Shown: positions 53,465-61,700 of the stretch, piece by piece
Numbering within the stretch: the stretch's first letter is position 1
Layout of the letters: the number at the start of each line of letters is the position of its first letter
Assembly: GCF_050483325.1 (NCBI RefSeq)
Contig: NZ_JBCMYF010000011.1
Coordinates: 62,001 to 126,000 of the forward strand
Source of the DNA: Bacillus_P idriensis_A
GTDB lineage: Bacteria > Bacillota > Bacilli > Bacillales > Bacillaceae
Direction: 5' to 3'
Length of the DNA stretch: 64,000 bases
Notes under the pieces: model-generated
Database searches by the model: none
The model's input: the letters and a program-made list of their open reading frames with translations, nothing else
Told to the model about the DNA's origin: nothing
Translations under genes and position numbers: made by a program

Positions 53465-54136
53465 TTGAAAAAAATAATACAGCTTGGTCTGGTTTTTATG
53501 CTGATCTTTACTGGGGGTTGCGGAATGAGCAAAGAAAAAGGAAACGGTAAAATAGATGCTTCAACTCTGCCGGAAACAGAAGCCTTTAAAGATGAATTTA
53601 CACGGGAATTTATGGCTTCAAGCGAAGAGGTTGAAGAAGGGTATTATACATTTGAATCAAAGACAAAGGGCTATACGATGCTGTTTCCTGTGAATGCAGC
53701 TATATCATCCACATCCTATGACTCTCAAGAAGACTTTTTTGAAACATTTAACTTTGGCGAAGGCGTAAAGGAAAACAACCTATCAAGATATGTAACTATT
53801 ACCTATGAAGACAAACCTACCACTAAAAATATTGAATTTAACTTAGATATGTTATCAGAGCATGCAGGATATGAAACATCTTTTGAAAAGATTCATAATG
53901 GAGAAAACCTTATCTATTACGGTAAAGGTTCTCAAACAATAAATGATACAGAGATAAAAAAGAAAGCAGATTTTTATGGGTATTTTGGATACATCCAATC
54001 ACAAAAGAACGAAAAAGGAATTCAATTCTTTTATGAGGTTACATGTATGGACGCAGATCAATCTTGTAAAATTGATGTGAAGAGTGAAGAAGAAAATGCA
54101 TTGTTGATCATGAAGTCAATTGATTTTACAAAGTAG
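53465..54136 (+). CDS. Lipoprotein, probable immunity protein of the T7SS lipase module
   Basis: The 223-residue product has a lipoprotein signal: KK at the start, hydrophobic core, lipobox FTGGC with Cys19. The mature part is a soluble alpha/beta domain rich in Lys/Glu and Thr, with no family I can name. The TTG at 53465 is chosen since AAAGGAG lies 8 bases before it. A weak promoter (TTGAAC-N18-TAGTAA) lies near 53392-53421. It is the first gene of a run leading into the lipase-like protein 18 bases downstream, and is AT-rich like that gene's first half. By analogy with the S. aureus TilA lipoprotein it could protect the cell from the lipase. Inferred. Confidence 0.7.
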   Translation: MKKIIQLGLVFMLIFTGGCGMSKEKGNGKIDASTLPETEAFKDEFTREFMASSEEVEEGYYTFESKTKGYTMLFPVNAAISSTSYDSQEDFFETFNFGEGVKENNLSRYVTITYEDKPTTKNIEFNLDMLSEHAGYETSFEKIHNGENLIYYGKGSQTINDTEIKKKADFYGYFGYIQSQKNEKGIQFFYEVTCMDADQSCKIDVKSEEENALLIMKSIDFTK

Positions 54137-54154
54137 GTTTTAGAGGTGAAACCA

Positions 54155-56101
54155 ATGCAAAACGAAGAAGTTCTGAATAGTGACATTCTCCGGGTTAGGC
54201 TGACTGAGCTTGAATATTGCGGTGAAAAAAAATTCACTGTAGAAGAAGTTAGAAAAATCATAATAGAGGAAACGGGTAAAAGTCCACCTAGTAACATTGA
54301 AATCTTCCGTACAGATTCTCTTAAAGAATTTAAGGAACTAAAAAATGAAGGCAAAGATTCTGGTTTTGATGGTACAGCTATTCATTTTTATGATGCGGAA
54401 AAAGGAATTAATCAGACATACGTTATTACTAGAGGAAGCGAGAATGGAGAAAGTTTAGATGATAATGAAGAAAAAGGCGATCCATTAGACTGGATTTACA
54501 ATTCGTTAGGTATTTATGCGGGTAAAGAGAGTAATCAATACAGGGATGCGAAGTTATTTGATTCATTAGTAAGTAAATATGTGGAAGAAAATGTTAAGTC
54601 GCATCATATAGAAATTGAAAATAAAAAATATGGACTTGGTCACTCATTAGGTGGAAATTTAATTCAGATGATTTCTTTAATGAATAGATCATTTGAAAAG
54701 GTATATGCTTTTAACGATGCACCACCAAGTGCCTATCAACTAGCTTTAATTGATAGCAGCTTTAGAAGAAAACTATTTTTAAGATTTGATCTTAATCCAA
54801 ATTCATTTGATGAAATCTACACTATCCCCCCAGCAGAACTAAAAGCATTTGCCGAAAACTACTACAAAGAAAAAGGCCAAAACATTCACCACCTCACCAA
54901 TGAAGAAGACATGCTGTTTGCAGCCTCAGATATCCGTGGTTTTCTTGATTTAGGAAGCCGGACAGTGCTGGATTCAGATCCGGATTTTGAGAGCATACGT
55001 GAAAGAATCAACAATCTATCAGATGAAGATTTGTATGAGATGCAAAAGTTCCTGGTGAAGTATGCGCCCGCGTATAAAACGGGAGGTTATAACGGCTTAA
55101 TCAAAGCGATGACTGGCATTGATTTGGTGTTTTTACAGGAACTAAAAGACACTTGGACCAATATCAGCATAACGGATCATCCAGTTGAAGCTGCTGAAGC
55201 TGTTTTTGAGACGGTCAAAAAGTTTGACGAGATTGCTGTTAATCTTAAAGACTTTGCGATGCAGCTGCCGCAGTTGATCAAAAATCTTCCAGTCCTGTTG
55301 AGTATTTTTACTGATCTGACGAGTGGGGAAATTGACCTTATCGTGCATGAACTTAAAGGTATGGAGAAGGATGTAAAGGAAATCCAGAGCTTGATTGGAA
55401 GTTTTGCAGATTTGACAGCGATGGATGGGCTTCTCACACTTAATCCTATAGACTTTGTTCAAAAATTGTTTGCTCTTAAAGATCAATTTGATGCAATCGA
55501 TGCTAAAATCAAGCAGCTTTTCGGGCGTTTCGATACCATCAAAGCCATCATCGGGGAGGCAAAGCTGGAATTTGGCGAGGCTGTAGAGGGGCACAGTCTT
55601 CAGCAGGTTTCCAATGCACTTGCTAAAAAAGGCAGGCGTTATGAAGGCGGAAGTCTCTTAATCTTTAAAACCGGCGGGCATGGACAGAAAATTGAAGTGA
55701 ATCTCTCTTCAGCCGTGAGAATTTATCAATCAGGAATGGATTCATATGATGAGCAGGAGGCTGTTCTGAGAAGATATCAGAGAGCTTTTGAGACTGCTTT
55801 TTTTGAAGATTATGAGAGAAGAAAAGGAAATCTTCTGAGCCGGATTCATGATATGGAATCTAATCCGCGTTCTTATCACAAGCTGCTTGACATAGGAAAC
55901 GGATATGAAGTGAAAAGCATTCATGTTCATGAACAAATTCAAGCGCTGCCTTCAGCCTTCCCAGACCGTTTAAATGAAACGGTTCATCATTTTCAGGATC
56001 AGTTCGATAAAGGGAGAAAACTCATTTCTTCCATAAAGACGTCCATTGAAAAGATGTTTCAAGAAGAAAAGGACATTGCTTCTATATTTGATCTCAGATA
56101 A
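54155..56101 (+). CDS. T7SS-associated protein with N-terminal lipase domain and helical C-terminus (putative lipase toxin)
   Basis: The 648-residue product has a serine-hydrolase domain at residues 1 to about 280. Ser164 lies in the nucleophile elbow GLGHSLGGN, TRGSENG near 92-98 may form the oxyanion site, and an acidic patch NEEDMLFAASD (about 248-258) could hold the catalytic Asp. Residues about 290-648 are almost all helical, LXG-like in character but at the C-terminus. There is no signal peptide. AGAGGTGA precedes the ATG at 54155. It is followed by a small helical gene and the ESX machinery, so export by type VII secretion is likely. Base composition shifts near 54830 (see findings). 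Chromosomal phospholipase housekeeping is less likely given context. The catalytic His is not assigned. Confidence 0.8.
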   Translation: MQNEEVLNSDILRVRLTELEYCGEKKFTVEEVRKIIIEETGKSPPSNIEIFRTDSLKEFKELKNEGKDSGFDGTAIHFYDAEKGINQTYVITRGSENGESLDDNEEKGDPLDWIYNSLGIYAGKESNQYRDAKLFDSLVSKYVEENVKSHHIEIENKKYGLGHSLGGNLIQMISLMNRSFEKVYAFNDAPPSAYQLALIDSSFRRKLFLRFDLNPNSFDEIYTIPPAELKAFAENYYKEKGQNIHHLTNEEDMLFAASDIRGFLDLGSRTVLDSDPDFESIRERINNLSDEDLYEMQKFLVKYAPAYKTGGYNGLIKAMTGIDLVFLQELKDTWTNISITDHPVEAAEAVFETVKKFDEIAVNLKDFAMQLPQLIKNLPVLLSIFTDLTSGEIDLIVHELKGMEKDVKEIQSLIGSFADLTAMDGLLTLNPIDFVQKLFALKDQFDAIDAKIKQLFGRFDTIKAIIGEAKLEFGEAVEGHSLQQVSNALAKKGRRYEGGSLLIFKTGGHGQKIEVNLSSAVRIYQSGMDSYDEQEAVLRRYQRAFETAFFEDYERRKGNLLSRIHDMESNPRSYHKLLDIGNGYEVKSIHVHEQIQALPSAFPDRLNETVHHFQDQFDKGRKLISSIKTSIEKMFQEEKDIASIFDLR

Positions 56102-56113
56102 GGAGGAATGAGT

Positions 56114-56440
56114 GTGAACCAGCTTTATAAGGAGCACGTGTTTGATTCTGCCAAGGATTTAAGATACAAAGCGGATCATCTCAATTTCCAGCTTGAATCG
56201 CTTGGTTCAGCAGGTGTTGAGCTTTCTAATATGATCAGAATGGAGCTTGCGGGCAGTACGGCAGAGTTTATTGATCAAATCTCCACCCAGCTGACCAAGC
56301 TTCTGTCTGAAAATGAAGCAGTCATCAGCCAGCAGACTTACAGCAATCATATGCTTGCGAATCAATATTCCAATTTTGTAAATGACATGAATGCTCAATA
56401 TTTGACCATTCGATATGAGAAGAAGGAATCGATTGGATAA
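56114..56440 (+). CDS. Small helical WXG100-like/Lap-type partner protein (108 aa)
   Basis: The product is predicted all-helical, two amphipathic helices of ESX-partner size, with no tryptophan-x-glycine turn. Its C-terminus has Tyr101-x-x-x-Glu105, the YxxxD/E export signal of type VII substrates. AGGAGG lies 7 bases before the GTG at 56114; the ATG at 56108 is only one base from the ribosome site and is rejected. It follows the lipase-domain gene by 12 bases and likely forms a complex with its helical C-terminus to target it to the secretion channel. Inference from TlaA/Lap precedents. Confidence 0.72.
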   Translation: MNQLYKEHVFDSAKDLRYKADHLNFQLESLGSAGVELSNMIRMELAGSTAEFIDQISTQLTKLLSENEAVISQQTYSNHMLANQYSNFVNDMNAQYLTIRYEKKESIG

Positions 56441-56732
56441 GAAAAATTCACGGAGACAATCACTATTCTACAAAAATCACTGTTTTTCATCATAAATATA
56501 ACATATCCTCCAAAATTCACCTGGATGGTCCATTACAAATAACCCGGGAATCAAGAACGGGACTATCACCTTAAATGTATGGTAAATTTTATTAAAAATT
56601 TCCTTATTATAGGTTTTGTGGATAAATTAAATGGGTAAATATTAACGGGATCGAGAAATCTAGTAATAATCTTCCTCTATTGCATATATGTAGATAGAAT
56701 GTACCATTTTACTAGTATTCTAGAAGTAACAA
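56441..56732. other. AT-rich intergenic region upstream of esxA
   Basis: About 290 bases without an ORF or clear terminator. It separates the lipase module from esxA, which has its own strong promoter, so the two groups are probably separate transcription units that share function. Confidence 0.5.
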
Positions 56733-56761
56733 TTGACCTTCATGGTCTTTGTTTATACAAT
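56733..56761 (+). promoter_or_regulatory. Sigma-A promoter of esxA
   Basis: TTGACC (56733-56738), exactly 17 bases, TACAAT (56756-56761). The ribosome site AAAGGAG follows about 20 bases on. Confidence 0.8.
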
Positions 56762-56793
56762 TAATGTAAATTCGTGTAAAAGGAGAGATGAAA

Positions 56794-57087
56794 ATGTCAG
56801 GAATTATTCGCGTTACCCCTGCTGAACTTGTCGATATGTCAAAACGTTATAACAATGAGGGTGGAGAGCTTGGTCTTTTGATCGGCCGCCTTGACAGCAT
56901 GATCGGCCAATTGCAGGCTATGTGGGAAGGGGAAGCAAGCAACGCTTTCAGAGATCAATACGAACAGCTTAAGCCTTCTTTCGTTGACATGCAGCATTTA
57001 GTAGAAGATATTTCAAGACAATTAGAGAAGACAGCACACGCTCTTCAAGAGGCTGATGCAAACATTGCAGGCCAAATCCGCGGTTAA
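56794..57087 (+). CDS. esxA: WXG100-family secreted protein EsxA (YukE)
   Basis: The 97-residue product equals B. subtilis YukE in length and matches its start (IRVTPAEL) and end (IAGQIRG). The WxG turn is Trp44-Glu-Gly46 in MWEGEASNAF, between two amphipathic helices. It is exported as a helical-hairpin dimer by the type VII machine and helps drive substrates. The ATG at 56794 has AGGAG 8 bases upstream; the ATG at 56788 is too close. A stem-loop after the gene may keep its mRNA level above that of the downstream genes. Confidence 0.96.
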   Translation: MSGIIRVTPAELVDMSKRYNNEGGELGLLIGRLDSMIGQLQAMWEGEASNAFRDQYEQLKPSFVDMQHLVEDISRQLEKTAHALQEADANIAGQIRG

Positions 57088-57117
57088 TAGGATCTGACAA
57101 TCTAATGAAGTGCAGAA

Positions 57118-57163
57118 AGGAGCGCCCATTCTAAATCAGATGACGGCGCTTCTTCATTTTTGA
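57118..57163 (+). terminator. Possible attenuator between esxA and esaB
   Basis: AGGAGCGCC (57118-57126) and GGCGCTTCT (57145-57153) pair over nine positions (one G-U) with an 18-base loop, followed by TCATTTTT. It could partly terminate, so the machine genes are read at a lower level than esxA. Confidence 0.45.
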
Positions 57164-57174
57164 GGTGAAAAGGC

Positions 57175-57414
57175 ATGTATATTGAAGTGACAATCGATTT
57201 GAAGCATTACACAGGAGAAACATTTGATCTGCGTCTATCAAATTATCACTCTGTGAAAAAAGTAATAGATATCGTATGGCAGGCAAGATGCATTTCTGAC
57301 CCACCTCGAGAAGGGTATTGGGTGCGCGTTCCCAATAAGCAGATTGTCCTATCAGGCAGCCATAAGCTTGTAGAATGCGGAATTACAACAGGAGATCGTT
57401 TTGAAATCCTATGA
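57175..57414 (+). CDS. esaB: Ubiquitin-like T7SS protein EsaB (YukD)
   Basis: The 79-residue beta-grasp protein starts IEVTIDLKHYTGETFDLRL and ends ITTGDRFEIL, as in YukD/EsaB. It is needed for secretion in Bacillus and Staphylococcus but is not conjugated to proteins. GAGGTG precedes the ATG. Confidence 0.93.
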   Translation: MYIEVTIDLKHYTGETFDLRLSNYHSVKKVIDIVWQARCISDPPREGYWVRVPNKQIVLSGSHKLVECGITTGDRFEIL

Positions 57415-57428
57415 AGGAGTCTTTCTCA

Positions 57429-58739
57429 ATGTCAGAAAAAAAACAGACCTATTTAGAACAGCAGCTTGAGGCTGTCATAATGAAGGAAGATGGCTATACC
57501 TTCATCTTCCAAACAGAAAAAGTGAAACTGGATCAAGCAGCAGAAATCGAAATGCTGAAAGAAATGGATTCATCCATTAAACGGGAAATTACTCTGACTG
57601 AAGATGAATTAAGGGTTCATGTTCAGCCGCCTGAAACTTATTTGGGTTTTTCCAGTTTAAATAAAAAAGAAGAGCGAAGCAAGTGGAATTTTTCCTACCA
57701 GCTGGTAAAAAAGGTGAAAAACCATTCCTTTTCGAGGCTTCATCTGATTGTGTGTCCTGAAAACATTTCTTTTGATCAAAGCCTTACGCCCTATTTTCTT
57801 CATTACGGCGTAATGGAAAGCATTCCTCCTTATGAACAGGACAGTGACAGGCTTTTGCAGGAACTGAAAGCCTGTGTTGCAGCTGCTGTCGATTCCAACT
57901 ATTCATTTGAACAGTATTTGAAATTCAGCGAAACGTTAGATATTTCTCAAGTATCCCGGGAATTGCTTTCAGCAGCAACTTATTCTGAATTGTTGACCCT
58001 GATTGAAACGAACATGAGGGAAGTCGATAACAAGAATGCATCCCTGGTATCCATTCCGGAAAAGAAATGGAAGCTTACACGGTACATAGCTCTCGGATTT
58101 CTTGTGCTGCTTGTTCCCGCACTTGTTTATACAGCCTATTCCCTTTTCTCCCTGCACCCTAAACAAGAAGCGTTTGTAGAGACAAATGAGTACTACCTGG
58201 GAAATGATTACAGTGAAGTGGTCAGCACCCTTTCAAGCTACAGCACAGGTGAAATGCCGAACGTTGTGAAATTTCAATTAGCATCGTCATACATAGTGAA
58301 TGAATCTTTAACTGAAGACCAAAAAGAAAGCGTTCAAAACACGCTGACCCTCCAATCAGATCCCCAGTACCTTGAGTATTGGATTCATATTGGCAGAGGA
58401 GAGGCCAAAGAAGCTCTCGATCTTGCAAGAAATCTTGAGGATCGGGATCTGATTGTTTTTGGACTGATTAAATACCAGGATCAAATAAAAGCGGATACTG
58501 AAATGAACAGTGAAGAAAAACAGCAGGAACTTCAAAAAACAGATGCAGAAATTAAACAGTTTAAAGAAGAACAAGAAGCCCAGAAGAAAGAAGAAGAACA
58601 GAAGCTAGAGGAAGAACAGAAAGCGAAAGAGCAAGTGGAAGAACAGCAGAAAGCAGAAGAAGCGGCTAATGAAGCAGCTGAGCAGGCGAAAGCTGCAGAG
58701 AAAAAGCCAGCCGCTCCTGCAAAATCCGGTTCTGACTGA
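57429..58739 (+). CDS. essB: T7SS membrane protein EssB (YukC)
   Basis: The 436-residue product has a cytoplasmic pseudokinase-like domain (1-215), one helix (about 218-241, LGFLVLLVPALVYTAYSLFS) and an extracellular helical domain. A Glu/Lys/Ala/Gln-rich tail follows (about 370-436). It is a core channel component. The ATG at 57429 has AAGGAG upstream; the frame opened at 57411 overlaps esaB. Confidence 0.92.
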   Translation: MSEKKQTYLEQQLEAVIMKEDGYTFIFQTEKVKLDQAAEIEMLKEMDSSIKREITLTEDELRVHVQPPETYLGFSSLNKKEERSKWNFSYQLVKKVKNHSFSRLHLIVCPENISFDQSLTPYFLHYGVMESIPPYEQDSDRLLQELKACVAAAVDSNYSFEQYLKFSETLDISQVSRELLSAATYSELLTLIETNMREVDNKNASLVSIPEKKWKLTRYIALGFLVLLVPALVYTAYSLFSLHPKQEAFVETNEYYLGNDYSEVVSTLSSYSTGEMPNVVKFQLASSYIVNESLTEDQKESVQNTLTLQSDPQYLEYWIHIGRGEAKEALDLARNLEDRDLIVFGLIKYQDQIKADTEMNSEEKQQELQKTDAEIKQFKEEQEAQKKEEEQKLEEEQKAKEQVEEQQKAEEAANEAAEQAKAAEKKPAAPAKSGSD

Positions 58740-58764
58740 ATGATTGGCAACAGGAGGTGATTTG

Positions 58765-61700
58765 ATGAGTATTTTATGGATTTTTCACGGTGAATCCTAT
58801 CAGCAATATCAGGCGGACGGAGAGGAGTTCCGCCCGATTTCGATCGGTTCTGAGGTTCAGCACACGCTGACAGTCAGGAATTTCCCTTTTTCTGAAGGAG
58901 CGCTTACCGTTGTAAAAACAGAGGAACCAGGCGAGTTTGTCATTATGCAAATTGACAGATCTATTGGAAAGGCATCAGAAAAAGAGCCTTTTCGGCTTTT
59001 GGATGATTCAGATCAGCTGACGATTTATTTAACACCAGCGCCTAAAAAGGCAGAGACGTACTATATTGGCTTTCAAAAAGAAATATCTATTTCAGCAGTC
59101 ATTAAAGAAGCACATATTTACAAAGATAAGAGTGCCCTCCAGCTTCTGGGAAAGGGATCTGTCAGCCTGCTGAAAACAGACGCTCACTGGATGGTTTCTC
59201 CTGGGGATGAAACGGTCTATGTGAATGGCAGGAAGGCAGATGGCCTCACGGAACTGCAGATTGGAGACATTCTCTTCTGGCCGTTTATGACCGCCCGTCT
59301 TATTGAAGAAGATTTGCTGCAGGTTATGAGTATTGAAGAATTTCATTCAAATCTGCCGCATACGGAAAAACCAAGATCGGAAATGAGCAAAAAATATCCA
59401 ATTTACCGCCGCACACCGCGGATGATTTATGAGCTGCCGAAAGAGAAAATATCTCTCACTTTCCCCGCACAGGAAGGGGACGACCAATCACGGAGCCTGT
59501 GGCTGATTATTCTGCCGCCTCTAGTCATGATGATTGCGATGGGAATCGTCGCTCTTATTGCTCCCCGGGGCATTTTTATTATCGTATCAATGGTTATGTT
59601 TGTGATGACGCTGATTACGTCAACCGCCCAATATTTCAGAGAAAAAGGCAATTACAAGAAGCGGAAAGAACGAAGGCTCAGGGTTTATACTCAATACCTT
59701 GAAAACAAGCGCCATGAACTTCAGGAAGTAGCTGAAAAACAGCGTCAGGTTCTGTCTTTCCATTTTCCTTCCTTTGAACAAATGAAGTATATGACACGGG
59801 AAATATCTGACCGGATTTGGGAAAGAACACCGGAAAGCAATGACTTTCTTGAGCTTAGAATCGGAACAGGCACCGTTAAATCAAGCTATGAAATTTCACT
59901 AAGCTCAAACGATATGGCGAACAGAGAAGTCGACGATCTTCTCGAACAGTCACAGCAAATGGAAAAAGTCTACCGGGAGATTCACTCTGTTCCAATCAGT
60001 GTAAACCTTGCACAGGGTGCAATGGGACTGATCGGGAAAGAAGCGATCATGAAAAATGAACTTCATCAATTAATTGGTCAGCTTGCTTTTTCCCACAGTT
60101 ATCATGATGTCCGTTTTGTGTTTATTTTTAATGAAAAAGAATACAAGAGCTGGGAATGGCTTAAATGGCTTCCGCACTTTCAGCTTCCGCATGCCTTTGC
60201 AAAAGGCATGATTTATAACGAGCAGACGAGAGACCAGCTGCTTACGTCAATTTATGAAATGCTGCGTGAGCGGGATCTTGATGAAAAGAAGGAAAACACA
60301 AGGTTTGCGCCGCACATTATTTTTGTGATTACAAATCAGCAGCTTATTTCCGATCATGTCATTTTAGAATATTTAGAAGGCGAGTTTTCCCATTTAGGCA
60401 TTTCCGTTATTTTTGCAGCAGAAGCGAAGGAAAGTCTGTCTGATAACATCCATACGCTTGTGAGATATGTAAATGATCAAGAAGGGGATATTCTCATTCA
60501 AGAGAAAAAAGCTGTTTCTGTTCCTTTTAAGCTTGATATACACAGGCATGAGGGAAATGAACCGTTTGCCCGGATGCTCCGCACGCTTGATCACCAAGTG
60601 GGGATGACAAATTCGATTCCAAAAAGTGTTTCCTTCTTAGAAATGGTGAATGTAAAAGAAGTGGATGATCTGCCGATTGAACAGAACTGGCTTACGCGGG
60701 AATCGGCAAAGTCTCTTGCCGTACCAGTAGGACTGAAAGGCAAGGAAGATGTAGTGGAGTTGAACCTTCATGAAAAAGCTCATGGGCCCCACGGTTTATT
60801 AGCCGGTACAACCGGTTCAGGTAAAAGTGAATTTTTACAGACATATATTCTGTCACTAGCCGTTCACTTCCACCCGCATGAGGTGGCTTTCCTTCTCATT
60901 GATTATAAGGGCGGAGGCATGGCGCAGCCGTTTAAAAATATGCCGCATTTGCTTGGCACCATTACTAACATTGAAGGCAGCAAAAACTTCAGTGCCCGTG
61001 CTCTTGCATCAATCAAAAGCGAATTAAAGCGGCGCCAGCGTCTGTTCGATCAGTATCAGGTGAATCACATAAATGATTATACAACTCTTTATAAACGCAA
61101 TCAGGCCGAAGAACCGCTGCCGCACTTATTTTTAATTTCCGATGAATTTGCGGAATTGAAAAGCGAAGAGCCTGATTTTATCAGGGAACTTGTGAGTGCA
61201 GCGCGCATAGGACGAAGCTTAGGCGTGCATCTTATCCTGGCAACACAAAAGCCCGGCGGAGTCATCGATGACCAAATCTGGAGCAATGCGAGGTTCAGAG
61301 TGGCCCTTAAGGTCCAGGATGCAAGCGACAGCAAAGAGATTTTGAAAAATGCAGATGCGGCCTCTATTACCATTACAGGACGGGGTTATCTGCAAGTTGG
61401 CAATAATGAGGTGTACGAGCTCTTCCAATCAGCCTGGAGCGGAGCGCCTTATTTAGAAGAAACATCAGAGTCGGAGGATGAGGTCGCAATCGTAACGGAT
61501 CTTGGCCTGCAGCCGTTATCTAATGTTGCGTCTTCTAAACAGCATAAAAAAGATGCGGAATCAGAGATTGAAGTGATTGTCGATAAAATTGAGGAACTGC
61601 AGGCTTCCATGGGCATCCGGAAGCTGAACAGCCCATGGCTGCCGCCGCTTGAAAACAGAATTTCACGCCATCAATATGCTGCTCAGCAGCCAGAGGAAAT

